This document shows, one piece after another, positions 40,197 through 53,924 of a stretch of 64,000 bases of DNA. Each line of letters begins with the position of its first letter. The stretch's first letter is position 1. The DNA lies in the NCBI GenBank assembly GCA_947247005.1, contig OX365952.1:28212222-28276221 (forward strand), in the 5' to 3' direction. This stretch comes from Spisula solida. Lineage: Eukaryota > Mollusca > Bivalvia > Venerida > Mactridae. Position numbers and translations under genes: made by a program. The notes beneath the pieces were generated by a model that searched no databases, was not told where the DNA came from, and worked only from the letters and a program-made list of their open reading frames with translations.

Positions 40197-41005
40197 AAAT
40201 ACATTTTACATATATAAATGTGATATGCTATGGTAGACCGGGCTTAAAGACCTTAAGTAAAATCAAGCGTTTTTCATAAACCTAAGATGTAATTGATTTT
40301 TTTGTATAAATGCTCATTATATTCATGGATTATTTTTACCTTTGCATTTTGCTGTTGCTATGGATATGCTCAAAAGAACAGAGGTGTAAATTAAAATCTG
40401 ACCAAGGTAGTTTTTTATGTCTCCCCCAAATTGTTTTTGTGCTGGATGTATGTCTCACTCTGCCACAAAGTTCTCCTTAACCGCTGGTCATATTTCAATG
40501 AAACTTCACATGAGATGATTTTTGCTAAAGTTATGGCTCTAAGAGCGATTCAAAAAAGTTTGGAGACAAGTTTTTGTGCCAAAAACTATTTTAGTTGGTC
40601 CCTATTTGGTCAAAAAGAAAGAAAATAATTTCAGTTTTCATAAATTTATGCTGGAAGCATTGTAACAGTAGATACTAAATAATCTAATTGACTGTTAATC
40701 ATATGTAAATATATCAACTTTTATCTTGATGTCACAATGTATCTTCAAGTCTAATTAATCACTTGTCAACCTCTAATGTCAATATCTCGGAAATTATAAA
40801 AGAATTTTTTAGATTTGCACAAAGATCTTCAGAATTGTGTACAATTTTGTGTTTCTGTGCCACAATCCAAATGTCAGTTTTAGCCAGACATAATTATTTC
40901 TGACTCAACAACAAACCTTTGGTAATGTTTTATATTTAAGTTATTGACTAGAAACTTCACATGTGGATTAATGTACAGAGTGCAAGAACTCTTGCTACTT
41001 TATTT
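40197..41005. repeat. Downstream flank with one dispersed repeat
   Basis: 40408-40625 (tatgtctcccccaaattg, atttcaatgaaacttcac) looks like a dispersed repeat. The rest is unassigned. Confidence 0.4.
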
Positions 41006-42015
41006 TTAGCTCATTTGTCATGTAGTGGCAAGGTGAGCTTCTGTGATCGTCCGTCCGTTCACAATTGCTTGTGAACACACTAGAGCTCACAATTTTGGCC
41101 TAATCATTATGACACTTGGTCACAATGATCATCTCTATAAAATCTAGGTCAAGTTTGATATTGGGTCATGTGGGTCACTAGGCCAAGTCAAAGGAAAACC
41201 TTGTGAACACATTAGAGCCTTTAGAGGTCACACTTTTAGTCTAATCTTTATGAAACTTGGTCACAGTGATCATCTCTATACAATATAGGTCAAGTTTGAT
41301 GTTTTGTCATCTGGGGTCAAAACATCTGGGGTGAACACTAGGTCAAATCAAAGGAAAACCTTGTAAACACATTAGAAGTCACAAATTTAGCCTAATCTTT
41401 ATGAAACTTGGTCACAATAATAATAATAATAATAAAATCTTCATTTTCTGAAGGTAACATGTTAAGACATATAAATGAAATAAATCAATCCATATCTTAT
41501 TTACAACAAGGCCTTCAATGAAAGAAGTACTCGAAAACAAAGTATACAAAATGAGATACACATTTTAACGAGATACATTGGTTATAAAAGTATATACGTT
41601 TTAAAATGTGAAAATAGGTATAAATCCATTTACCTCACCCTTTAATTTGTACGTTCGTCCTTTCATTCGCTCAATCAATCTATCAATCAATCAAACAACA
41701 AAGCATTCAATCAATCATTCAATCAATCAATTAGGCAATAATACAGTCGACATAAATATGAGATATGTTTGTCTACATAAATTCTAGGCCAAGTTTGAAT
41801 ATGGGTCATCTTGGATCAATAACTAGGTCACTAGGTCAAATCATAGAAAAAACCTTGTGTATGCAATAGAGGCTGGATTTTTCATAGGATCTTACTGAAA
41901 GTTGGTCAGAATGTTTTCTAAATCTAGATAGAGTTCAAATATTTGTCATTTGTATTCAAGAACTAGGTCACTGGTTCCGCTACTTCAAGTGAGCGACCTA
42001 GGGCCCTCTTATTTG
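41006..42015. repeat. Repeat family D, interrupted by simple-sequence DNA
   Basis: The family D units (cacactagagctcac, tctaggtcaagtttga) are broken at 41416-41760 by (AAT)n, an AT-rich block and an (AATC)n-like microsatellite (41668-41735). Confidence 0.7.
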
Positions 42016-42710
42016 AGTTATTGCTCTTATTGAATTGTTCTTTTTTGTTTGTCCAGACAGTTATTGTCCTTTAAGCTGTTGACTTGAAACTTATGTCTCT
42101 TGTGCTAAACCCTTGAACCATAACTCAAGCTACATTCTTTTATAATATATTGCTCTTTATTTGGTTTTCCTTTTGGGTGTTTAAAAACATAAATAGCTTG
42201 TAGGTTATGTCTTGAATAATAAGTGAGAGAACAAGATGCTGTCTACTAAAATCCTGCTTGCCATTTATAGACTGAACATTTATGTTACAGTGGCAAACAT
42301 ATGTCAAGTACCATCTATCAGTAAGTGCACTTCGCAGTTATTGCCATTTGTTTGATGTTCCTGTAAATGTAGATACATATTGATAGATATCATTGAAAAT
42401 TGTTGAAAATAAGAATTGAAGGAAATTGCTAAAATGTTTGTTCTGATGTGGCTGATCATGTCGTTTACATACCTTGTGTGATTTAGGCTGCTGTAATAAT
42501 AACTTTATTTTACACAATCTATTCGACGTGATCCGGCATGTTTAAACAAAACACTGAAGTAATATTCCCTATACGCTTATGAAATCTATAAAATTATGAG
42601 CAAAATGAAATGATGTTCTGAATAAAAATTTACATATTATTAATTTGTCGTTTTGAAATTGTTGGTGATGTAACCTGAATAGCAGCAGGTGGCTGGCAAT
42701 ATTGAATCTG

Positions 42711-43921
42711 TCCAAATGGTCCCATAAATGCTCTAAAGACGTACCAGGCTGTAAGGCAGTCAATCTAGTGAGTTGTTTAATATGGGAAAACTTCGTGACT
42801 TGACTATACTGCGCCGACGAAGGGCGATGGTCAGGGGCGGACCTACATACGGGAGAAGTGCATTCATCCCAAAATAGATTCCATTCAATAACGGCTTAAA
42901 ATTATGGTAATTATATGTACCGGCTGTATAAAGGGCTAATACATTACTAATTACTAATACAAAAGATCCGGACCGCGTTCTGTTATCACAGATGCTCGGA
43001 TGCGGCACACACATTTGAGTGAGTCTGGGCTTATCAACTTAGACATCAAGTTTTGAAGCAATCTTTATTCAATTACAAACTTGCAGATATAAATTCCATT
43101 AGTCAATCTTATCAAATTTGCAAACTCGCGGCAAGGAAATTTTGTCGACCCTTATCAAATGTTTAGTAGTATAGTCCGTCGACGATAACACTAGCCTTGT
43201 TTACAAATATAAATTGACAATCAAATGCATTTCTGACGTAGACTTTTGTTCTATCTCCTGCGTAATCACTTTTAATGCATATTCTCTTTCAATCTACACT
43301 GATAAGGGGCCAGTCGACCGTGCAGTGTTGATATTATCAATTTCTGTTTATATACAAGGCTAGAGTTACCGCCGGCGAGCTATATATACTGAAACGAAAA
43401 AGAAACGCAGTGTGGAGTTTGAGGATGATTCCAGATAAGACGTCAAATATTATGTTTAATATCTTTATGTAAGAATGGATATTAATCCATTGAGAACAAA
43501 CTGCAATAGCAACTGGTTGTGGCTGGTAAGTGATTTAAAAGGGAATAGAAGGGGACCCCTATAATGTGAAATCAAAATTGGCTGATTGTGATAAGTGGCT
43601 CGTCAAAAACAGCGTATGTCATCATTTGCCATCTGCATAGTATTGATCCTTCTAGGCAGATAGTTCATGAGTGAGTTAATCTTCCTTTTTGCGAATCAGG
43701 CACTTTCTTCTAGAGGGTTACTCTCAGATGAGCCGGAATAGCATCGTCGAATCCATCTCTTCAAATGGTCCTATGAATGCTCAAAAGGAGACAGACCGGG
43801 TTGTTTGGGGGTCAATCAAGTGAGTGGATGTTGCTTTTAGCTGGAAAGTCGCCACCAAAGCCATACCGCGCTGACGACAGGCAACGGTCAGTGGCGGACC
43901 TACATGCAGGCGATGTGCACT
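42711..43921. repeat. Diverged direct duplication, about 160 bp, 1.05 kb apart
   Basis: 42711-42867 and 43758-43921 share caaatggtcc-ataratgctc, gtcaatcaagtgag and cagtggcggacctacat words. No gene seen between them. Confidence 0.6.
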
Positions 43922-44539
43922 CGGGGTCATCATCTCGCTACCGATTCCTTACAATTTTGGCAGGGATGTGGTGATTACGAGTACCTTTTGTATAATAGGC
44001 GGATTCAGTGGCATTAAGGTGACGATTGCGCAATGTTTGAGACGAATAAACATGTCCTGACGTCACGCGTGAACGATCAGACCTAGGTCTTTCATTTATT
44101 CACTAAGTTTGTCTTAGATTTATAGCAAGTCGTTCTAAAGTGCTAACAAGTACAACTAAACCCCTTGATGCCGGGATTAGCCTTTGACTTATATAAGCAT
44201 CGCAAAGGCTTGACTCTCTGAACTTCAGTCAGCTGCGCCATTGTTGAATAAAATGAAAGCAAGAAATAAATATCGGAAACTGATTTGTCTCTATAAAGAC
44301 TACCTAATTGTGTGACGAGCTGTGTAATTTAGTGCCACAAAACGGCTGTGCACGAGATTTTTGCGTTTTTGCTTTCGCCGGAAGTTAGCGGTTCGCTATC
44401 ACATCATGCTACCGTAAATGGTGGACCATGTGCATTATAACAGACTAATGCTTGACCGATTTTCATTGTTTTTGAACAACGCGTTCGCAAGATATTGCAA
44501 ATAATGTTACCCTGCGTTTCTTTTTCGTTTCAGTATATA
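43383..44539. repeat. Perfect 27-bp inverted pair 1.1 kb apart
   Basis: tatatactgaaacgaaaaag continuing aaacgca (43383-43410) is the exact reverse complement of 44513-44539; a decayed third end lies near 44848. Possible TIRs of an undescribed element. Confidence 0.6.
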
Positions 44540-44880
44540 AGCATGGTTAATTGCTTTGAAATTGCATTAGCTTTGCAAATTCGTGGCCCTCAGCACTTCA
44601 GTTTTGTATACGATAAAAGCAAGAAACTAATATTGCCTCTATGAACACAATTGTGTGACGAGCTGTGAAATTAATTTAATGCCACAACACGGCTATGTAC
44701 GAGATTTGTGCGTTTTTGCTCTCACCGGAAGTAAGCCATGGGTTTGCAAACACATGATGCTTGAAGGACCAAGTAAAATGTAACATAAGACAACAATTGC
44801 TTGATCAATTTTCATTGTTTTCGAACAACCCGTTCTGTAGCACCATGCATTTCTTTTTTGGTTCAGTATGCATGTTAGCT
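44236..44880. repeat. Tandem duplication of about 300 bp, diverged
   Basis: Two units share gtgtgacgagctgtg, acgagattt-tgcgtttttgct, ccggaagt and gattttcattgttttygaac. Confidence 0.65.
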
Positions 44881-46292
44881 TTCAGTTTCAAATCGATAAA
44901 TGTCGTGTTTTTCAATCTATTGGTGTGCCACATATGAAAACCATGTGCAGCACGAGGAAACGGTGTTTCAAAAGGTTTAACAAAATAATACAATGATAGG
45001 CTACTACCGGGTACGTCACATCGTCGCATGCTAATGATTCCACGCGGGCAAGTTTTACATAAAAAACATGTACTTTTCAGTATTATCATGATTTAGCGAG
45101 ATATTTCAGAAAAAAGATCTAGTATCGCAGAGTATGCGTCTATAGCTAGGGTATCCACGGCATGTGTCGATTCTTTACCCGATTGATGGTAAAAGCCTGA
45201 AAGTCGACTTAGTGTTCATTCTTACATGATTCCCCGCGGACGCATACTTGTTTTCTAAGTAAACGTCAATATTCGGCGACTGTTGTATCTATTTCACATG
45301 CACGATATAGCCAAAATGCTCCATAAATATTGTAAAATTGTTGCAGAGCTTTTAACTCTCATCGTCTGGGTGAATAGTTTCACCATGGTCTGATATAAAT
45401 GACATATATTATTTACCATGTATAATAATTGTTAATACATGTAAAACAAAAAACACAATATAGGTGTGACATTGGCAGATCACTCATCGATTTATACACA
45501 AACATTATACAATGTACACATAAAAACGACCACATGAATAATGATGTGGGAATATTACACCAGTTATCTTAGTGGTACGAATGCCCTAGTCGCTTAAACG
45601 CTCATTTGTTTGTTTGATTGGGATTTACGCCGTTTTTTAAACACTATTTCAGTTACTATTATATACGGGGCTTGTTTTCCTGAACCGTACCATCACCAGT
45701 ACCACGAACGAACCAATGACCTACTACATCTCAATTTGACTACTCTCAGTTTTACAACAACAAACATTTGCTAAGTATTTAATTAATTTATACTACATTG
45801 TAATTTAATTTAGGTCGATTGTGAAACAAGTTCTTACAACTTATACTGTATAAATCACTCTCAACACCTCATTCCTGATGGTATAGTTGTCCCTTTTATG
45901 CTGAGCATCTAGCAAGGGAATTACTAGTACCATGTTTATTTAGTCTTTGGTATAACGCGGCCTGGGATACTGGGATGAGACTTTGTACGTTTTTTCAGTG
46001 ACGCTTTGACGTTTGCATGTAAGATTTTGAACGGCATCCGTGCTTGCAATATTACGAATAAATCATAGAACACAATTACTTACTCGTCAAAGCGTCAACT
46101 GATTAAAACATCAAACTTTGTTACCAGTTTGGAAATGTATAAAATGAATCAACAAGCGCCATTAATTAGAGAACACTACGGGTATGTCTCAGACAGGTAG
46201 CAGTGTAATTATAACAATTTCACGTGTAGAGTTCTTATTATAAATTGCGTTTGTTTTTGTGATTGGTTTTAATGAAAGGAGGACACAATCTC
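44881..46292. other. Intergenic; SINE fragments
   Basis: Reverse SINE 3' end at 45605-45675 (tttgtttgattgggattta) and a SINE body fragment at 45855-45925. No gene supported. Confidence 0.45.
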
Positions 46293-46503
46293 GGTATATA
46301 CCCCGATACACCGCTTCTCAGTTCCGTCAGAGGTTTGTACGGTTTTCATATAACTAAAACGCCATAACGCTCTGATGGACATCAGGATACACCACATCTC
46401 AGTTCCGCCAGAGCGTTATGCTGATTTTCAGTTCCGTCAGAGCTGTATGAAAACCGTACAAATCTCTGACGGAACTGAGAAGTGGTGTATCGGGGTATAT
46501 ACC
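46293..46503. mobile_element. Foldback element, 58-bp arms
   Basis: Arms 46293-46350 and 46446-46503 differ at two positions. The loop contains a second, smaller inverted pair (ataacgctctg / cagagcgttat). Confidence 0.85.
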
Positions 46504-46623
46504 GTGACAATTAGCAATGAAAAAGTTGTGTTTTCATTTGAGATTATATTTAGTATCGTGCTTTATCATCCATCTCTGCTGTTTATTCAGCTCATAGGTC
46601 GAACGTAATTTGTTCTCTAAATA

Positions 46624-47639
46624 CGAGGGGCAATCCAAAAGTTCGTGGACAAACTTAATAAAATCAAAATCAAACGCAATATCGATGTGAAAATAACCAT
46701 ATGATGTATCCCGCTATATCTGCATGCGCATGAAAAATATTAGCGAGATAGCTTACATAATAACAAAATTATTACATTAACAAAATGGTCATATACGCAC
46801 GGGTGCCGCAGCTCAAACGCGTAACGTCATTTTTACCCAGGCGAAAATGTCATTCATTTTCAATGCAGACGCCGCCTGAAGCGTCAAAACGGTGGTGTTT
46901 CTCTGCCCAAAGTTGAAAAATGTCCAGGGTAAGAATTCACTGAAAAGTGCCGTAAACCAAGTATATTTCCTTGGAAATGTCGTTAATTGTGGACTGCCTG
47001 TCTCCGATTATCGCATTAACAGCCGTGACGTTGCATGTTCGTGTATTCGTTATATTGGTCGCCCGCATTTATCATCGTCCGAAGCTGTTTCTCTTCCTCC
47101 ACCTAAATCTCTTATGCCGTTTGTAAACAAGTGATCTTGCTATACGAGTTTTTCTGGAAGCCGCTGCCAGCATTTTGATTGTTTCTGATGGCGTCTGCTG
47201 TAGATTTACGCAAAAGTGTATATGCCCGCATTTTCAACTTGTCTTCAGGTGTCATTTTTCGCTCTAACGTTTGTTTGGTGTTAGCGCAATTTGCAATGCA
47301 AATACTTAATGTGAGCGTGATATTTTAAATTTAAATAACGTACTTGCGCGAAAATGACGCCAAATTGCGCAAATGACGTTTGTGCGCGTAAAACTATGGA
47401 AATTATTATTATTTTGACATGGAAACATAACAATAACTTTGTATTTTTGAGCTGCGGCACTTGGCGTTTACTCGTGTTGCCATAACAACTATATAAGACG
47501 AACGCCATGAGTTACATAAGCAAACCTTTTCACATAAACTCGAAATAAATATATATTTTTGCAAACCAAAAATGATAAGTGTACCATGTAAACTAAAGAA
47601 AATATTAAACTTGTCCACGAACTTTTGGATTGCCCCTCG
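46624..47639 (-). mobile_element. Internally degraded mariner-like element, 1016 bp
   Basis: The ends cgaggggcaatccaaaagtt and aacttttggattgcccctcg are inverted and flanked by TA (46622-46623, 47640-47641). The minus strand holds transposase relics: MTPEDKLKMRAYTLLRKS near 47255 and VTAVNAIIGDRQSTINDISK near 47030, the latter like the second helix-turn-helix region of mariner transposases. Stops and frame changes make it non-functional. Confidence 0.8.
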
Positions 47640-47929
47640 TATATACAGTCCCCTACTTATCTTGTCCAAAATTTTATTTATTGATTTAATCCCTTTTTAT
47701 GGTTTCATTGGCTGAACTATTTTAATGATAAAATAGCGTGATCTAAATATTGCACTGAGTTAAGTTATTACGTTACAAAACCAGTTACATGCTGTGCTCA
47801 GTTTATTAATATGTTAATAATATAAGTATATATTTTTCGCCAAATTCAACATTATACACAACTAGTTTATTCTGCAATAAGGCATATTTATTCATGTTAC
47901 AACTATATGCAACATATTTTTCATTTTCA

Positions 47930-48125
47930 TACGCCCATCATGGCGTGCGGGCGGCGGCGTCCGGTGAAGTGTTCACACTCGTTTTCATCTTGGATTGAAC
48001 TTTTGACAATGTTTATGGGCATAATACCCCGGCCAAGTTCGATTATCGCCACAGGCATTCTTGGATTATGGCTCTTGATTTGAAATTAGCCTAGTACGGG
48101 AGCATTTTGTGACAGTTTGGCTTCT
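47930..48125. repeat. Repeat family E copy
   Basis: Shares gggcataataccccggccaag and cctagtacgggagcattttg with 37470-37625. Confidence 0.65.
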
Positions 48126-48629
48126 TATTGTTAAAGTGAACAACATTATCAAAAATGGGCATAAGATGTCTCTCAGGTTGTTCATTCTTGTCCCATGGTT
48201 GGTGTTAAGTATATAGAGGCATGTGTATTTGTTTTCAAATATATTGACAATACAATTAACATTTGTATAATATAACTTATTTACACTTGTATAATAAATT
48301 ATTTCAAAGTTTGATTTTATTTGTATAACTAAATTGGTTGACAGCGTTAGAGTATCTCAGGTTAGGGAAATTAGCGACATTTTAGTCTTCCTACGAGCTC
48401 CATGCAATACTGAACACATTCGTTTATTGAACATCTTTGAAGATGGTATAATACTTACATCCATTGAACAACTTGATTGAATTACAGCTGTATTGTATTG
48501 ATCACACTGTTTATTAACCCCTATATTTTGATATTTTGTTTGGAACCTTTGACTCAATACAAACCAAATGTAATGGAGCTGTTTATAAACTACATGTATC
48601 ATAAAAATAAACGATTTAATATGTATTGT

Positions 48630-50400
48630 GCCTATTCTGGATTCTCAGTAGGTGTGTATAGTCCTTTAAAGTACTTCCCCAACTGTTCGATCAATTCTTG
48701 TTGGTCTCTGAATATTTGTCCATTGAATTTTATTTTGATGAATTTGTTTTATTCTTCCGCTAACCAATTTCCAGAATGCTTTGAGTTAATTTCTGCAGTT
48801 TTATCAATTTCATTGTCCAGCTTCAGTAAATAATCACAACACACTGTCTGTGTACACGACGAAATATTGGTTTCGCATCTTTGTAGTTGATATATGCTAC
48901 GTTAGAAGTTGAGCGGGGACGACCTTCCTTTAACCAAATGGTGCGTTTATCTTTCATAGAGTTTCAGTGTTCAAGTATGGCTTAAAGTACGGTTTAAATT
49001 TAGACACTGGTAGACTTGCAGATGCTGACTGAATTACGTCGATAAGATCCTGGTAGGTTTTATCAATACCCCCCTTGTCAAGCGACGAACACATCATACT
49101 TTTTGACATTATATCATCTGTTAAACTGCTGTTTGTCACATTCTCTAACCTTGCTCCAGTTAATGGTTTGTGCATAACTCACTTTGGGTAATTTGAATTC
49201 ATTATAAACAAATATCATCAACGATTTCACATTTGACTGAACAGTCAATATATTCGGTCGGCATACAAATAAAGTCAAGTAATGTTTCATAACAATTTCC
49301 ATACGATACAAGTTTGCGCCCAAACAGTTATCTAACATGTTAACAGCCACCATATTGGTATCATTCATAAATTTTCTAAACAAAGGCCCCCGTATGTCAC
49401 CATGGTTATTAAGCAAATTAACATTGAAATCACCAATAAAGATCGGAATGCCGATCTCTGCATACATGTACTATATAATGTATAATTTGTCTATATAATC
49501 ACGAAATGAGTCAATAGGATGATTTGCACAATCATGGTACATATACATGGAAGACAAAACATATAATCGTGGTTGTATTTGTAATTGGATACCAATTAAA
49601 CGATCATCTTCAATACATAACGTTTTGTGCTATTAAATTGCAACATCACCTTTACCGACTTTTCGTTGGCATGGCCGTGATAATTTAAAGTCCGCAACAG
49701 CATGGCAATTGTAATACACGTACATGTAGGTTTTTTAGACAATTCATAAAATGTAAGTTGTGATTATAAAGCCAATGTTCTGCTGCAAATGTTCTGAAAT
49801 ACCACATATATCAATTTTATAGTTCATTAGCATATTGCTAAGATAAGAAGAGCTGGAAAATATACCAGTCGCATTTCACGTCATAACATTAATATTGAGG
49901 CCAGTCATGTTCACTCTGAGTTTAACAGTCTGTATCTGTAAGTACTGTTCACAGTCGGAGCATCAACACGTGTCCACGTTCTCTCGGTCGTGATGTAGGT
50001 TTGTTGATTCCCGTTCAATACGGTGTAGTATTTGAGTTATTTCGTACTGAGTATTTGCCACGTCCAATTACAATTGTAATATGATGGATATCTGACATTG
50101 GTGATTCAGTAATGGTAGATTTTGTCATGTTCGTAGACGCCTGTACAGTAGGAGCAGAACTGTGTTGATCTATATTGTCTGGTTTTACTCAACAGCGATG
50201 TATCTACCTCTGTTTGTTCATTGGTTAACATAACGTTTTCGTTGCAAGCCTCGGTCTCTTCAGATGGACCAGGTGTGGGTTCGTGCACTGAAAATCCATT
50301 CCGACAAGATATCGAAACGACTTCGGCACTGTCAACGATTTTTTCTAACTCAGCTAGTCTGTTGGGGACATGTTTTATATTGAGTTCCAAATTCTTGTGT
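48630..50400 (-). mobile_element. Degenerate LINE (endonuclease and connecting region), minus strand
   Basis: On the minus strand, GIPIFIGDFNVNLLNNHGD (about 49440-49385) is the G-D-F-N motif of the AP-endonuclease domain of non-LTR retrotransposons. Further on, KDKRTIWLKEGRPRSTSN (about 48950) and DQQELIEQLGKYFKGLYTP (about 48700) match the endonuclease-to-RT connecting region. An upstream open stretch at 50106-50390 may be ORF1-related. Many stops and frameshifts; no RT palm seen. Confidence 0.65.
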
Positions 50401-50786
50401 ACAGACTACGAGGAGGTAAATGATCATTCATATTTAATTATTTATGGTGAAACATTCATTTACGCTTTGCACACAGTTGGCGATGTCTTGTTTAATATTT
50501 TGCACACTGCTACATACGATATTTATTTGATCCGAACGCATTTTTTTGAGTGCGACAGACGACTGCTTCACAAGTAGTACATCCGACTGCAACGTCGAGA
50601 CAGTATCCTTTAATACACTTAACTCTGTTTGACACTGACAGGTATGATGATTTTGAGTGCGGATCGAAGATTGTAAGACGGATAAAAAATAATAGTTTTC
50701 TTACCAGTAGGCTTTACATGGACTTATCATATCTAAAGTCCCATATTCACAACAGCTCCTCCACTCATACTCACTGAGTTATACTA

Positions 50787-51125
50787 AGGTCACAAATCCA
50801 ATCCGATCGCCGTCCGATGATCGGCCGGCGTACTTTTGGCTAATCGGGCTGGAGGACGGACGGACGGACATCGGACGGACGGACGTCGGCGGGTCATGGG
50901 GGCATTGTCGGACAAAATCAAGGCCTGATTTAGCGACAAAGCGATTTGTCGGTGACCATCCGATGACCGGTCGATGTCCGCAGGACGGCTGACGGGCATT
51001 GTACGATCATCGACCGGTGATTTGCCGATGATCGAACGACATCGACCGGCGTCCGGCCTATACATAGAGATCGGGTACACATCGGATACACGGACATCGT
51101 CCGGCGTCCGGGTGATTTGTGACCT
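50787..51125. mobile_element. GC-rich 339-bp element with 12-bp inverted ends
   Basis: The ends aggtcacaaatc and gatttgtgacct are inverted. The interior is rich in gatcgg, ccggcg and ggacggac words, unlike the AT-rich surroundings. Confidence 0.6.
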
Positions 51126-51780
51126 AGGTATTAATCCAATTTTAATTGCCGATTAGTCCATGCGTTTGAGTAAGTAATCGACCTAACTAGAAATTGGTAT
51201 ATATTCACGAGGGTGAGGATAGCTGGAGTTTACTCGACTGAGTCGCGATTTTTCGAGGGAGAGAAACGGCCACTTGAGCGTGACTCCAGCTAAACTCAAG
51301 TGTCGTTTCATGAATACCAATTTAGTGCCCGCGTGTTAAATTAATAAAGTTTATTGTATTTTCGTTTTAAATTAAATAACAAATACATATATGTGTGTAT
51401 TGATCAATATACCGCCCCAGATACAAATTTTGTTATGGTAAGTTATCTAAAGTATATTAATCAGACAAATCAAATTGTAATAACATTAATTATTTTGAGT
51501 TGTCAAGCATGTAGGACAAATCAGTGGACAAAGAAAAAATAGCGGCATTCGTCCAGTATGGCTCCAATCTCAAAATTAAAATTACAGATGTAATGAACGA
51601 TAAAAACGTATTCTGGCATTCTTTTCTTTTGCGGTTCTTTTTGCCTTAAAAGGTATAAAATTATCGCCAAAATTCCATGTTTTATTTTTTCAACGTTATG
51701 TGACGCGCGTGGGACAAATCAGGCGAAAAAGAAAAAATAACGGCATTTCCCGAATATGTCTCCGATTTCAAATTCAAAAT
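51126..51780. other. Intergenic; weak hairpin
   Basis: aattggtatatattca (51191) and tgaataccaattt (51309) can pair. A short near-duplication gtgggacaaatc/ggacaaatca (51513 and 51709) is present. No gene. Confidence 0.4.
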
Positions 51781-51781
51781 G

Positions 51782-51969
51782 ACGAACGAACGAACGAACG
51801 AACGAACGAACGAACGAACGAACGAACGAACGAACGAACGAACGAACGAACGAACGAACGAACGAACGAACGAACGAACGAACGAACGAACGAACGAACG
51901 AACGAACGAACGAACGAACGAACGAACGAACGAACGAACGAACGAACGAACGAACGAACGAACGAACGA
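51782..51969. repeat. (ACGA)n microsatellite, about 47 copies
   Basis: Perfect tetranucleotide run. All reading frames are open through it, so predicted peptides of repeated NERT or FVRS type are artefacts. Confidence 0.95.
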
Positions 51970-52049
51970 AGCCCAGGCAAGATGCGAATCAGATACTAGT
52001 ATATTAGCTTTATTTAGGATTAAATTCAGATGGATATACACTTTGTCAA

Positions 52050-52415
52050 TCATGTCCTCATTTACATGTGTGCATTATACAATGACCTCAGTTTCATGTG
52101 TGCGCTTTGCGTATGATGTCCCCATTCATGTGTGTGCGTATGATGTCCTCATTTATGTGTGTGCGTATGATGTCCCCATTTATGTGTGTGCGTATGATGT
52201 CCTCATTTATGTGTGTGCGTATGATGTCCCCATTTATGTGTGTGCGTATGATGTCCTCATTTATGTGTGTGCGTATGATGTCCCCATTTATGTGTGTGCG
52301 TATGATGTCCTCATTTATATGTGTGCGTATGATGTCCTCATTTATATGTGTGCGTAGAGTGTCCTCATTTTCATGTGTGCGTTTGATGTCCTCACTTACA
52401 TGTGTGCAACTATGT
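52050..52415. repeat. 27-bp minisatellite with alternating variants
   Basis: Unit tatgatgtcctcatttatg plus tgtgtgcg. Inner copies alternate gtcctc and gtcccc, giving a 54-bp higher-order unit. The edge copies are diverged. Confidence 0.9.
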
Positions 52416-52590
52416 CCTTATTTGCTTGTTGAAAGTCATAGAGGGATAGGCAAATTTAGACTACAGAAATTTAAATCTTAAACGAAGCAGACTTTTGTGT
52501 TAAAATTTGATGACTCTGGCTCTCTTAAAAAAGTGAGTCCCCAGTGGGCTACTCTAGGTTTGTGTCCTCAATCTACTACATAGCCCAGTA

Positions 52591-52837
<247 letters not shown>

Positions 52838-53920
52838 TTGCACTGGCATCGGTATCTTTCTCGGAAATGAAAGGTTTTCATCGCTTACATGGTGGCGCAT
52901 AATAGATACTGCACGAGTAATACCACAGATACTAGTACTGTACATGTCCAATGTAAAACTAATTGGATTCTGCCTGTATTGTCTGTTTTAATACATGTAC
53001 TTATTTCATGGATAAATACAGGCCTGAAATTTATAATGTAATATTTTCTTGGGAGGAAATCCATCATAGTTCTTATTCGAGATAGTTATATAAAAATATT
53101 GTACTGCATCATTTTTGCACAAGTAAAATCACAGGTGCCAGTACGGTAATGTAAGTATGTATACTTAAAATGATCTACATAACGATACGGGCACCTACGA
53201 GTAGAACTAAAATCAAATGGATGTACATAAATCTAGTAAAAAGCGCATTGAGCTAGCAGTTATCACCACGAGAGTTTAAGAGTGATATTGTTCTTTCTAT
53301 ACTGAGCGACCAGCTTTGGAATTACAGGTGCCATTTTTATTACGGCTTTGGTTAATTAAGATTTTATTATTATAATTCTTTCAGCCATGTTCTTTGGATA
53401 GATAAAAAACAGCCTCTTTTCACAAAGAAACATCTTTAATTACAAAGATGACGGACTCTAAGTCTATGGTATCTAACTATTTATGAAGGGTATTTTAACT
53501 GAGAAAAGTTAACTGACTGACCACGTCAATCTGTCAATCTCTTCATTAATATACATTCATTAACATCCATCTATTCATCTATCCACTAACATCCATCCAC
53601 ATGTATCCATCCATCCACATTCATCAATCCACATTTATCAATCCACATATATCAAGCCCATATTCATCGATATTATATATATATATGAGATTAGCGGCAT
53701 CAAGAGCGACATAATAAATGAAACACTGGATGAACTTAGGTATGGGATACAATCCCTGAAGGCATAATAAACAACAACCCAGTAAACAACATTTCAATGA
53801 AAAAGTGGTGCAGCCTTCATAGCCAGATAGAAATGACTGCACATACAAAACATCTTCAACAACAACTAAGAACAGCACACCAGAACAATCAACAAGAAAA
53901 ACCAACAGCACACAACCTAG
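52838..53920. other. Intergenic; ATCC-rich simple sequence
   Basis: 53540-53660 is a degenerate catccatcca/catcaatcca tract. Nothing else supported. Confidence 0.5.
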
Positions 53921-53924
53921 AACA

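Noticed and set aside
51779..52357. Long open frames with NERT, FVRS, RACV or THAR repeats
   Set aside because: They are translations of tetranucleotide microsatellites and the 27-bp minisatellite.
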